Under the pieces are notes generated by a model. It worked only from the letters and a program-made list of their open reading frames with translations. It searched no databases and was not told where the DNA came from. The translations under genes were made by a program, and so were the position numbers. DNA of 64,000 nt from Hypericum androsaemum. Taxonomy: Eukaryota; Streptophyta; Magnoliopsida; Malpighiales; Hypericaceae. Where the stretch lies: positions 3,554,109-3,618,108 of the forward strand of contig OZ023195.1 of NCBI GenBank assembly GCA_963995505.1, read 5' to 3'. Within the stretch, counting starts at the first letter, position 1, and every line of letters begins with the position of its first letter. This document shows positions 1 to 10,383 of this stretch, one piece after another.

Positions 1-395
1 AAGTGGGGTATGGCAGGATACCCCTTATAAGAGATCACATATATCGAATGTGAAGGGGCCGCTTCTATGAGATGAGTTAAGGGCTAAATCTCTAGATCAT
101 TCGATGAAGTTTCCAAGGCAGTCCAGAGACAAAATAGACAACAAAGAAAGAGCCGAGTAGTGGTTTGAGAAGGAGTTGTGTGAGTACCTTTGTCTTAGTA
201 TACATAAAATGCCGAACAGTTCAAGGCATCGCGGCCACTGGTTGACAAGTATATCCGAATATATTTTACTAAGGAAGGTTCAAGGCTTTCAACCACCTTT
301 CCTGATGCAACTAATTCTCACAGAACTCCAAGTTGCATGTAGCATTGGTAGGCTCATATCATAGTATATCAGCCAATTACATTCATGTGGAGGAT
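1..395 (+). mobile_element. Degraded 3' internal end of an LTR retrotransposon
   Basis: No open coding domain is readable here. The stretch leads directly into a purine-rich tract (GTGGAGGAT, about 386-394) immediately before an LTR that starts TGTTGGAG. This is the position of the polypurine tract upstream of a 3' LTR, so I infer that this is the 3' untranslated part of an element whose body lies left of the window. Confidence 0.45.
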
Positions 396-1301
396 TGTTG
401 GAGAATTAGATTTTTAATCCGACGAGGAGGTTTGCCCAACAAAGATTTATGTTGGGCTTCGGCCTAAGAGGTTAATTAGGAAGAGAATTCTAATATAATT
501 TTTTATGAACTTTGAGCTAATGTAGGTCACGCTAATTGATTTTAGGTGTCAGTATGATCAATGCGAAACACGTTGAGAAAGTTTCGTAACGATAAATGAT
601 ACTTGCGAAAAATCAATTCTAGGTGTGAATGAAAATTGACTTCGAAATGATTTGAGTTTACCGGTCGTCATGAATTCGAGATTTATGACTCCGGTAACTA
701 CTCATTTATTGATCGTGGTTAATAGGGAGCATTAATGGCTGTAACCGCTCATTTATTGACATTGTTAATAGAGGAATTTAATGACCGCTATTTAATGGGG
801 TCTCAAAACCTCCCTATAAAAGGGACCTCTTCCTCTCATTTTACACACACCAAAAATTCACCTTGAGTTTTATACTCTTCTCTCTCCCCCTTAGATTAGT
901 GCATGACATTCTCATCTTGCACAGTGTCGGAGTTCTACACTACTAAAGATTCGAAAGGTGTTCAATAGTGCTTCCTATTGTTCACGTGATTGGACGTTGT
1001 ACCTTGGGACCTCTCTTATTGATGGAGGCATGAAGTTATAAGGCGGGTAATAAGAGTTTAAGGGCACGCGGCTTGTTATGGCCTCGTCCAGGATTAAATT
1101 CGAATTCGTGACGATCAAAGAGGAGGATTCAATCCGAAGTCTCTTACCTTGGAGAAGACGATACTCACACTTTGTTCAAAATGTGATTTGTAAGATTTCT
1201 CTTACTCTCCTCTATTATTGTGTTGGCAATTTATATAAATTCAAACCATAGTTTATTTACTAATATTTCAAACAATAGTTTATATAGTAATATTTCCAAC
1301 A
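396..1301 (+). mobile_element. LTR (probable 3' LTR, about 906 bp)
   Basis: Starts TGTTGGAG and ends TTTCCAACA, an inverted TGTTGG/CCAACA terminus. A promoter-like TATAAAAG lies at about 815-822. Flanking pentamers (AGGAT left, GGGTG right) do not match, so this is not a clean solo LTR and fits a 3' LTR whose partner is outside the window. Copia-like by terminus and preceding purine tract; the lineage is not determined. Confidence 0.7.
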
Positions 1302-1659
1302 GGGTGCACAATTGTCCTCACCAACATTTACTATTTAATTCATATATTCTCTAAATTTTTGCGTTGCCCAACATCTGGCTCCAATAAATTACACTTTTTT
1401 ACAAACTTTTTCAAAAAAATTCATTAATTTGTAGAAATTATATTGCATCTTTCTTTTTTTTTCTAAATTGAACTAATAAAAAAATAATCATCATTTAGTG
1501 CAATCACCGACATTCAATACAAAATTGCTTAGAATTATTATCCAACCAACTAAGTTGGTTGGCTGCGTCACTCGATAAGTGTTTTGATACCAAAAAAGTT
1601 GAACCAAAATTGATTAGTTGATTCATGGGAAGAGAAGAGAACAGAATTGAACTTTAAGA
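1302..1659. other. AT-rich intergenic stretch
   Basis: AT-rich, with no supported gene, RNA or repeat structure seen. Confidence 0.5.
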
Positions 1660-2950
1660 TCGTGGGAGAGCTACTTCTAAAATATGGCGTACAAATCCTG
1701 GTTCAAACAGGACCAACGAGCAGTATCCCTGCTCATCTCCCCTGTCACCAGTCCAATTCTCCCTCAAATTGTCGGCTGTGAGACTGCAAACGAGGTCTGG
1801 GATCGCCTCACAAAGATCTATGGTTCCAGATCGGTGTCCCAAATTCAACGCCCGAAGAAAAGCTTTTACGGCTTGGCTAAAGGCAATCACAGTATCAATG
1901 CCTACCTGCATCGCGGCAAAGGTATCGCCAACCAGCTAGCCGCCTTTGGTGTACCAGTGTCTGACCGTGACCTTGCCGAACGTGTTGTTCACGGCCTCGA
2001 CAATGTCTATCGTCCCTTCGCCAGGCCAGTCGAGGCTCATCCTGATGCTCTCTCTATTGAAGGAAGACCTTCACTCTCTTCTATTGAATGAAGAACAGAA
2101 TCTCCAGCAGTCGGCTCCGTCACCTGGACTTGTGCCATCTGTCAATTTTGGGAAAACCACATCCTGTGGTCGTGGAGGCCGAGGAGGCCAAAGAGGAAGG
2201 GGGTGCTGGACTAATTCTTCGTTGAACCAGTCCAATATCTGGGCCGATGTATTCAGGTGGTGGTCCAGGTTACAATAATGGTGGGAGAGGAGTTTTGGGA
2301 CCAGGCCCAAACCATACCAACAACTCCATTGGGCCTCAACAATTTTGGGTCCACAAACATGTTAGAGATGTCGAGAAATTGAAGAGAAAATAGTTTGAGG
2401 GCTTGTTTCCTATTCTATTCAGACTAGATTTTGGACTCCTAATTTGACATAGATAACTTACTTGATGTACAAGGGTTTGCCTCTATATAAAGGCATGTTA
2501 CCCTAAGGTTTTATATGGCTTTGTAGCTCGGAAACTCATCAATAAAAGTTATCTTTCTCTCCGTGGATGTAGGCATTAGGCCGAACTACGTTACCTCTTG
2601 TGTCCGTATTCTTTGCGCATTTTGTTTTCTTGGTTGCTGAATTCCTAACAACATGAAATCTAATGTCATAATTGTTATGGGTATGGCCACATTTCGCGGG
2701 ATTGTTCTTCAAGGCATTTTGGGCCGCCTAAGTCTAACGGGCCTCAAGTCCACCACACTACTTCGCCACAGGGGTCTTCGTGGGTACTAGATTCAGGAAC
2801 GACTCACCATGTCACATCAGAGCTGAACAATCTTCATGTTCACTCTGAGTATACCGGTCCTGAGGAAGTCCAATTCGATAAGGGACAAAAACCCCCTATC
2901 TCTCATATTGGTACAATGAATTTTCCATTGGCTAATCTGTGTCCTTACAA
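1660..2950 (+). pseudogene. Copia gag-protease remnant, split by a solo LTR
   Basis: At 1684-2091 the translation resembles the copia gag (UBN2-type) region: a TANEVWDRL block followed by a Y-S-R-S-V-S-Q-I block. After a 291 bp insertion the reading resumes with a complete CCHC zinc knuckle (2664-2705, spacing C-x2-C-x4-H-x4-C, residues CHNCYGYGHISRDC). The protease active site WVLDSGTTHHVT follows at about 2760-2815. Reading frames change between blocks and there are stops, so it cannot encode a working polyprotein. Reverse transcriptase and integrase are absent; homology fades near 2950, where sequence unlike copia begins. Confidence 0.78.
2360..2650 (+). mobile_element. Solo LTR (291 bp) inside the copia remnant
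   Basis: Bounded by a perfect 6 bp inverted terminus, TGTTAG at the start and CTAACA at the end. It carries a TATATAAAG box at 2484-2492 and AATAAA at 2541-2546, giving promoter then polyadenylation signal in the plus orientation. It sits exactly between the gag blocks and the zinc knuckle of the host remnant. The target duplication is not clean: AAACA on the left, ACATG on the right. Confidence 0.75.
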
Positions 2951-3196
2951 AAAAAGGGTGGGAGGGACGTTTGTGGAAGAGGATTGCATCGCCATTGATA
3001 TGGGACTTTTTCAAGGTGATCACAAACGATTTTTCTCTGTTAGAGTTTGCGGCTCCGATATCATATCTTACCCAAAACGATAAGGTTGTAAGTAGATGAA
3101 TTTTCCATACTTATTAACAAATCTAAAACACTTGTCACTTCTGACGTGTTATTCTCTCCAACAGCAAAACCAAAAGAAAACCAACTGCCACATGCA

Positions 3197-3460
3197 CTAC
3201 CAGAGGTCCAGAACACAGAGAACTCTCCGGCCGTAATAATCTGTTGTTTCGCAAGTCAACCACTTATCGGCTGTTTCGAGCAGCCTTCCTTCCCCATATA
3301 GAGACCGCACCCAATCCACCAAGTTCACCGCCTTCTGGGTGCTCGTTTCCCTCTCATGTATAGGCCTCCTGCCACAGGCAACCTCAAGCACCACCACGCC
3401 GAAGCTGTACTCGGGGGCCAAGTACCCTATGGTCCCATCGGTAAGGGTCGAGTCTTCTTC
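3197..3460 (-). pseudogene. L-type lectin receptor-like kinase fragment
   Basis: The minus strand reads the kinase activation-segment block DGTIGYLAPEY fused directly to SFGVVVLEVACGRRPI, then NLVDWVRSLYGEGRLLE. In lectin receptor-like kinases about a dozen residues (the TG-A-EKTDV block) normally separate APEY from the S-F/Y-G block, so an internal deletion has removed the start of subdomain IX. The lectin domain, N-lobe, HRD and DFG are not present nearby. It is a short C-lobe relic. The plus-strand reading frames over it are shadows. Confidence 0.72.
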
Positions 3461-3604
3461 TCTTCCGATCAATAAACAAATCAAAATGAAGGGAAACCCG
3501 AAAAGGCCTAATCTCGACAAATTCCCTGGAAATTGATCAAATATTGCTGCTCTCTGCAGCAAATAATGTCGAATACGAGACTCAGACCAGTTGTGATAGC
3601 GATA

Positions 3605-4365
3605 AGCAGACTGCGAATTCGACTTCTTGCTGCTTCAAGTGATGTGCACACACACTCTTGTACAGACTGCCAATCTAGATGCATCATGCTACCCAGATTT
3701 GTCAATCTAACAGGCTGCAATTCGGAATGAACCTAACACTATTCTCATACCAGTACTTGCAACAGTCCTACATTTTGTTTTCGGACCAAGAAGAATGTCG
3801 ATCCTGATGGACCCATAAACTTGTGCATGACATAACATCCAACACCGTAGAGGAAACCAAAATCATGGAAATAGAAATGCTAGTAAAGCATCAGCAGCGA
3901 GCTCATTGATGCAACATTCGAAGTTCAAGTGTTTGCGAGTATACGAAGATGCAATGAACATACGGGGAAACAGAGTTCAGGTAATGTAGATTGCTTAATG
4001 AAGACGGCAAAATTTGACTTCTTGCTGCTATACACACACTTTACAAGTAGTCTAGACGCATCATGCTACTACCTAGACTTGTCAATCTAACAGATTACCA
4101 ACTTATGTATGGTTTGATGGATAGGGTGTCAGTCCTTAAGCATGAGATGGGAGGATCGAATCTCATGATCGTCTAAGATCCGAAATTGTGGAAACAATTT
4201 AAATCTCACCCAAAAAAATCTAACAGATTGCAATTCGGAATGAACCTAACGCTATTGATGCTGATGGACACGTAAACTTGTGCTAGTAAAGCATCAACAG
4301 CGAGCTCATCGATGCAGTATTTGAAGTTCAAGTGTTTGCCAGTATTTTATACGAACATACGGGCA
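3605..4365. repeat. Local direct duplication (two diverged copies, about 350 bp each)
   Basis: About 3605-3975 and 4015-4365 share ordered blocks: GACTTCTTGCTGCT, GCATCATGCTAC, GTCAATCTAACAG, GCAATTCGGAATGAACCTAAC, then AAGCATCA-CAGCGAGCTCAT and GAAGTTCAAGTGTTTG. The second copy contains a 120 bp SINE-like insertion that the first lacks. The segment lies downstream of the kinase fragment on the minus strand's opposite side and has no supported coding frame. Confidence 0.7.
4097..4216 (+). mobile_element. SINE-like insertion with 13 bp target duplication
   Basis: A 120 bp segment ending in an A-rich tail (CAAAAAA) is bracketed by AATCTAACAGATT at 4084-4096 and 4217-4229. A B-box-like motif GGATCGAATCTC lies at about 4152-4163, downstream of a weaker A-box-like region, as expected for a tRNA-derived SINE. 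The duplicated neighbour at about 3700 reads straight through the site without the insert. Confidence 0.75.
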
Positions 4366-4373
4366 CCACCTAA

Positions 4374-4769
4374 CTATTCGAAGTTGTAGTGCTTATCTAT
4401 GGCTACTGAGACACCCCAAGTGCAGCTCATCCCTTTGGGGAAGACGACCAAATCGACCTCGACGACCTCATCGGTCGACCCATCTGGGTAAACCTTCACG
4501 TTTCCCTCGAGAATATAGCACGTCTCTTTTGCAGAGTATGTCCACGGGAACTTGCTTGGGGGTGGGGGCAACCCCACCTGTCGAACGCAATATCGGGTTG
4601 GATACGAAGATTTCAACGGACGAGCTAAAAGGCGAGGGAGTGGGGTTGCTTGCTTGGACCAGTTGCGGACGCCGAGTTGGGCGAGCATGGAGTCGGGAGG
4701 GTTCCTCGCGATCTTAACACCGCCTTTCTCGATCGTCACCGTCGTGGCTTCCGCTCTGGGAGCCGCCAT
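4374..4769 (-). pseudogene. Cupin-fold (EutQ/cupin_3-like) small protein, frameshifted
   Basis: The minus strand encodes blocks typical of the small plant cupin family: an N-terminal IARNPPDSMLAQLGVRNWSK, then SKFPWTYSAKETCYILEG, then DLVVFPKGMSCTWGVS and a terminal DKHYNF. Between WSK and SKFPW lie about 75 bases that do not match the family. A GC-AG intron (exon ...TCCAA, intron GCAAGC...GACAG, exon GTGGGG) would restore the expected K-W-G-C-P, but the following C-rich run is then one base out of frame before SKF. A short deletion also shortens the loop before DLVVF. The single-domain protein is usually about 100 residues. Likely a pseudogene; a homopolymer sequencing error is the alternative. 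Confidence 0.7.
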
Positions 4770-4789
4770 TCCTCCTATGCCACGTAGAC

Positions 4790-5204
4790 TTCTTCTCTCC
4801 GGGAAGGAGAGCGAGGAGTGGTTCTTAAATGGGAGTAGCCCGTATCAACTTAGAACAACGTTCTCATCCGTTTATCTAATTGGTTACTCGAGTTTGAATA
4901 ACAAAGAATTAAAAAGGCTGTTACTCAAGTTGCGTGTTTGGGCTATGGAAATGAAGACCTTTTTAGTATAGTGCTTTCTCTTTTTATACTTACCGAACCT
5001 ATGCTTTTTTAAATTTTACCGAGTTTTAGGACTTTTTATAATAAATAATTTTCATTAGCACACCGGGTTACAAGGATGGGTGAGAAAGACAATGTGATAA
5101 TGAAAATGTTTTAGGACCTGTTTGATCCAGGCTGATATTTTTTAAATCACGTATTATTTTGAATAGTCACAAAAAAATTAATGAATAATTGTTGTTGTGT
5201 TTTT
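4790..5204. other. Intergenic stretch
   Basis: AT-rich flank between the cupin pseudogene and an inverted-repeat element. No supported gene or structure seen. Confidence 0.4.
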
Positions 5205-5211
5205 AAAATTT

Positions 5212-6320
5212 AGGGAAAAGTCCACTTTAGTACCCTGTGGTATCGCAAAAAATCCCGTCAGTACCCTGTGGTTTAAAACGTATCAATTGAGTCATACTTA
5301 TTCCAATTAACATCAATTAGAGGCCCGGGCAGCTGCCCGGACCTGCCCGAACCTACCCGACCGCTGCCCGAACTACGTGGCCAGCCACGTCACCAAATTT
5401 TGATGACGTGGCACCACGTGGAGAGGAGGAGGAGGAGGGGGCGGGGAGGAGGAGGAGGACGCGGGGGGAGGAGGAGGAGGAGGAGGAAGCGGGGGAGGAG
5501 GAGGAGGACGCGGGGAGAGGAGGAGGAGGAGGAGGAGGAAGCGGGGGAGGAGGAGGAGGAGGACGTGGGGAGGAGGAGGAGGACGCGGGGGAAGGAGGAG
5601 GAGGAGGAGGAAGCGGGGGAGGAGGAGGAGGAGGACGTGGGGAGGAGGAGGAGGACGCGGGGGGAGGAGGAGGAGGACACGGGGGGAGGAGGAGGAGGAG
5701 GACGCGGGGGGGGGAGGAGGAGGAGGACGCGGGGGGGGGGGGGAGGAGGAGGAGGACGCGGGGGGAGGAGGAGGAGGAGGACGCGGGGAGGAGGAGGAGG
5801 ACGCGGGGGGAGGAGGAGGAGGAGGAGGACGCGGGGGGAGGAGGAGGAGGAGGACGCGGGGAGGAGGAGGAGGAGGAGGACGCGGGGGGAGGAGGAGGAG
5901 GAGGAGGAGGACGCGGGGGGAGGAGGAGGAGGAGGAGGACGCGGGGGGAGGAGGAGGACTCGAGGGGAGGAGGAGGAGGAGGAGGAGGACGCGGGGAGGA
6001 GGAGGAGGAGGACGCGGGGGGAGGAGGAGGAGGAGTACGCGGGAGGAGGAGGAGGGGAGGAGGCGGAGAAGGAGGCGGAGGAGGGGAGGAGGCGGAGGAG
6101 GAGGAGGCGGAGGAGGAGGAGGATGTCCACATGGCGCCACGTCATCAAAATTTGGTGACGTGGCTGGCCACGTAGTTCGGGCAGCGGTCGGATAGGTAGC
6201 TGCCCGGACCTCTAATTGATGTTAATTGGAATAAGTATGACTCAATTGATACGTTTTAAACCACAGGGTACTGACGGGATTTTTCGCGATACCACAGGGT
6301 ACTAAAGTGCACTTTTCCCT
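5212..6320. mobile_element. Foldback-type element: about 200 bp inverted arms around a G-rich core
   Basis: The left arm (5212 to about 5423) and right arm (about 6122-6320) are near-perfect reverse complements, beginning AGGGAAAAGT and ending ACTTTTCCCT. Both arms contain TACCCTGTGG blocks, CCGCTGCCCGAACTACGTGG and a CACGTCACCAAATTTTGATG block. AAAATTT flanks both ends (5205-5211 and 6321-6327), compatible with a 7 bp target duplication although the tract is low complexity. There is no transposase. Arm length suggests a non-autonomous MULE or Foldback element; the superfamily is not certain. Confidence 0.8.
5424..6121. repeat. GGA/CGCGGG minisatellite core
   Basis: About 700 bp of almost pure purine on the plus strand, built from short runs of GAGGAGGAGGA separated by CGCGGGG or CGTGGGG, in irregular units of roughly 15-35 bp. 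It contains very many closely spaced G runs. Long frames exist on both strands in every phase (poly-E/G/R on plus, poly-P/S/L on minus) only because the composition lacks stop codons; none is supported as a gene. Confidence 0.85.
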
Positions 6321-6424
6321 AAAATTTTTGAATTAAAATTTTTGAATTAAATTAGAACAATTCTATACTAGTAAACTACTTCTAGTTGGTACACAATAGT
6401 TGATTCAAAAATCGTACTAGTAAA

Positions 6425-7565
6425 CAATTGTGGATTTTTTTTTCAAAATAGGCAAAAAAAAAATAGATATATTTCCTAAATAGGCAAAAACTTAATATAT
6501 TCCTAAAATAGGTAAAAATTTAATTCAAAAATAAATAAAAATAGGGAGACGACTCATGTACAGGTCGACTCCCTCTTTGTGCCTTAAAAAAATTAAAATA
6601 ATGGAGACGACCTGCTTATAGGTCGCCTCCCTGAAACATTTTTTTTTAATTTCGGTCGATCAGCTTTTGACTTCAAACAAATTTTCGACATTGTTACACT
6701 CCGTATTTGAAAAAGTTATAAACTATAAAATTGTAGATATACATCTCAGCTTTGCATATCAACTTGAATCAACTCAATCGGACTCCGGAGTAAAAATTTG
6801 TGTCTCCCAACCGAAATTAGTCGATCGAACTCGATCAATTTTTAACTTCAAATTTATTTTTGACATTATTATACTTTGAATTTGAAAAAATTATAAACTA
6901 CAAAGTTGTAGATATATGTCTCAGCTTTGCATAGAAACTTGAATCACCTCAATCGGACTCCGGAATAAGAAGTTGTAAAAATTATTTTTCAATCGAAGTA
7001 CAAGAGATAAAAAAAGTAATTTTTGCAGCTTTTTACTCCGGAGTCCGATTGAGGTGATTCAAGTTTTTATGCAAAGCTGAGACATATATCTAAAAATTTG
7101 TACTTTATGATTTTTTCAAATTCAAAGTGTAAGGATGTCATAAATAAATTTGAAAGCCGATCGAGTTCGATCGACTAATTTCAGTTGGGAAATATAAATT
7201 TTTACTCCGGATTCCGATTGAGTTAATTCAAGTTTCTGTGCAAAGCTGAAACGTATATCTACAACTTTATAGTTTGTAACTTTTCCAAATACGGAGTGTA
7301 ACGATATCAAAAATTTGTTTGAAGTCAAAAGTCGATCGAGTTTGATTGACCAAAATTAAAAAAAAATTATTAAAAAAAGTCTGTTGGGTAGTCTCCATTA
7401 TTTTTTAATATAAAATTGGGGTGACGAACTTTTTGTGGATCGTCACCCATTTTTTTAATTTTAAATTAAATATTTACCTATTTTGAAAATATATTAAATT
7501 TTTGCCTATTTAAAAAATATATCGAAGTTTTTTTTCCTATTTTAGAAAAAAACCCACTATTGTGC
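6425..7565. mobile_element. Palindromic (inverted-repeat) non-autonomous element
   Basis: The two halves are diverged reverse complements meeting near 6990. Outer ends read CAATTGTGGATTTTTT on the left and, in complement, CACAATAGTGGGTTTTTT on the right. Each arm contains two copies of a module with ACTCCGTATTTGAAAAAGTT-like, AGATATA-CATCTCAGCTTTGCAT and CAATCGGACTCCGGA blocks, so the module occurs four times. GTCG(A/C)CTCCCT-like blocks sit near the left end. Short frames on both strands (about 68-70 codons, near 6667-6879 and 7122-7328) are the module read in opposite directions, not genes. Confidence 0.7.
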
Positions 7566-8884
7566 ACACAATAGTTGTACACAATACGTATTGCAACGAA
7601 TTGACAGATTACCAAATTTATACGGATTCAACAGAAAAATTCGCGTCTCTCAATTTGGTACAGGGGTAGTTTACACTTCACACATGCCAAATAAGTAAAA
7701 CTTTATATTATCTACTCAAACTGTTATTAGATTACGAATATCAACTCTTTTATAAATCACATCGAGCTGATTAATCAATATTAGAGTCGAGTATGATTTT
7801 TGAATAGTTATAAAATTTAAGTATTTAATATAGTTGTATTTCCAATTACTTTAAACTCCATACTTATCGATTAAATTACAACCACTCACTTTACTTTACG
7901 AGTACGCATATCAATAACCTTTAGATTCGAGAAAAGTATATATTTGTATGATTAATGAGTTCATTTTTTCCTTAAAAAAAGTAATCCAACTACTTTTTGT
8001 CCTACAAAGGAAAAAAACTTGTTACTGTTGCATCTATCTCATTTAAAAAAAAAGTAGATTACATCATGAATACAATCATGAATACACTTATATCAAGATT
8101 TGAACTTTTGATATTGTCAAATCTTACTATGTCTTTGTCGCTAGGCCAAATAGGCTTTTGCACTGCACCTATCTCATTACCATACATATTTAGTACAAGA
8201 TCGAATTCACGTACTCAAAATAACAATAATTCAATTTGGTACAAATGAATAACATTAGTACATCTATTTTCGGTACTCGATTCTATATATCATAGATTAA
8301 AAAAAAATAACATCGAGAAACATAACAAGATTACAAGAATTATGAGAATGAAGAGAGAACAAAGAGGCTTATTCTTGATGCGGCCGAAAAAAGAACAAAA
8401 ACGACCGCAAGAACACGCGAGTGGTTAAACTAGTTCATGACGTCTGAATTTTTTTACTATTCGAAATACACATTTACAATAATATCAACATGTATTTATA
8501 GAAAAGAATGGACGCCATACTAGCTAGATCATCGATATCAAACTCTCCCAAAGCAGGAATCTAAACAACCAACCAGCGGAAATTTCTCATTATTTTGAAC
8601 TGCTAATACAGGATATACTCATTTGGAAGAACTGCTATTTTATAAATCCCACCGAGCTCGTACTCTATAGGCTGAACATAGAATTCAGAGTTATGTCACT
8701 ACAAACGACGATTCTGCTAGTCTTTGAAACTTGCTGTCAAAAGGAGGCACCAATGTTCAAACTGATTTAATGTTAGATTTCCTACTACCATCTACACTCC
8801 AACCCACATGATATGACGGAGGGCTGAGAATGGCTTGCACGATTCTCAAACAGGCTCCCGGCAAACAGATTCACGGATGTTGTC
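7566..8884. other. AT-rich intergenic stretch before the tandem array
   Basis: No supported coding exon, RNA or repeat recognised. The last few hundred bases (about 8300-8884) are less AT-rich and adjoin the tandem array, which begins abruptly near 8885. They could be flanking sequence of the ancestral unit, but I see no proof. Confidence 0.4.
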
Positions 8885-9112
8885 TGATCACAATCAGTCG
8901 AAGTTCACAAGTTAGTAACATCCAAGGGACATGCTTACTGAGAAGAGATCCCCTGCCTATAGACAGCCGGATTCACTCTGTTTAGCAAGTACAAATCCCA
9001 TGATCACATACACTTTCACAAATCGGAACAAGAGTGAAAAAAATAAATAATAATAAATTAGTGAAATTATGCAATACGAACAACATACCTGTTGGGATTT
9101 AATTCGCAAAAC

Positions 9113-10383
9113 CTAAATTATATTCAATACTAATGTATCTCCTTGAACCATGTTTCCAATTTCTTGTCTTGAGATACCATCCATAAATTCAGGGATGAAT
9201 GACGGGAAGTAATGCCTAATCCATACATAGATCTCTTCCCGTGTCAAGTTTCGCTACAAGTATGAAATTTTATAAATTAAATCATTGAAACAATAATCTC
9301 CAGGATAAAATATTTCATATGCTTAGATCACTACCTTTTCTCCAAATTGTGTAAATAATTCTGGAATAAAAAGGAATACCCCAATTCCCTGCACTTTCTT
9401 GATGTCGTGCTCCTCAAGTAATGGTTTGAGGCCTGGAACACAATTTGCATTTAACCAATTTACCCAATTCAAACCATTGCTTCCTGGAAAACATGTATTT
9501 GGCACATTGCTAGCAGCTTTTGTGATGACTCCTCCCACATAATCATCTCTCTTATAGTAGAGAAACAAATTGTCAATATACTTTTCAAGTTGGGCGTGAG
9601 TCCACACGCACGGATGGTTGAACATAAGTTTGCTACAAGAAATAATATTGTCAATTAATTAGTGTTCGTATTTATTTTGTACAATAATTTCTCGATGTAA
9701 TTAATATGATTATGTGTTTAATTCTAAAAAAAATTCAAATCACAAGCAGTCAAATCGAGCATAAATAATTTCTAACATAGCCTTACCGTGCATCTTCTTT
9801 TTTCAACATCTTCAGCATGTGGTTAACGTCATCGGGCAATGTTTTCGCAAACAAATGTTCAATGATTCTTGTGACTTCCTTATATTTTTTTGTCTTGTCC
9901 AAGATAGTTAAGAGGTAACTACAAAAGTGAGCAAAAGTGTAACACGGGTGAGCAAAATAAAGTGAGCAAAAGCAAATAAATATGCGGCTAGGGAACTAGA
10001 GAAACTTACCGAACTAGCATGCGACCTTCATCATTAAGAAAATATGAATTCTCCCATGCGTGTACCAACTCCGAAGGCACCAGGTCTGATTACTTGCCGC
10101 GCTAGATATTGATACAAAGTTAAAAAAAATTTCCTTGATAGAATTCTATAAGTTTTAATCTCACTTACAATTACTTACAATATTTATTGTAGGTGAAACA
10201 ATACCGTCTTTTATTTGTGAGAATCTGCAAAAATGAAAAAATTACAAATTTAGAGAGTAGAGAAAAGTTAACTGGAATACAATAGGCAAGATATACTTAC
10301 ATATCATTTAGAGTTGAAACGAGGCATTCGATTTCATCGTGCTTGGACTTTGGCATGCAATTTGGGATTAGGAAGCGATTCAT
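9113..10383 (-). CDS. Unrecognised six-exon gene, array copy 1 (open)
   Basis: Minus-strand model with exons 10383-10301, 10224-10169, 10085-10010, 9918-9787, 9632-9335 and 9253-9113. All five introns are GT-AG and all exon phases agree, giving 786 nt, or 261 residues and a stop. I do not recognise the family. Visible features are a hydrophilic start (PKSKHDEIE), a charged segment in exon 4 (LDKTKKYKEVTRIIEHLF), a large exon 5 (WTHAQLEKYIDNLFLYYKRDD, later PGLKPLLEEHD), and a C-terminus with REEIYVWIRHYFPSFIPEF. No signal peptide or membrane helix is evident. A CAG acceptor one base before the ATG hints at an upstream exon or 5' UTR intron. This copy has no visible lesion. An alternative exon-2 donor (10179) would lead to an in-frame stop. 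Confidence 0.55.

Noticed and set aside
396..1301. Solo LTR
   Set aside because: Flanking pentamers differ, and a polypurine-like tract precedes it, so a 3' LTR is more likely.
5353..6175. Five overlapping frames of about 250 codons (poly-Pro/Ser/Leu on minus, poly-Glu/Gly/Arg on plus)
   Set aside because: They arise from stop-free GGA/CGCGGG repeats in every phase and have no complexity or family resemblance.
10080..10110. In-frame TAA at the start of exon 3 of the array gene in all copies
   Set aside because: It is in frame only with the upstream exon 2 donor and the CTAG acceptor. The downstream donor with the CAG acceptor keeps an open frame in copies 1 and 4.
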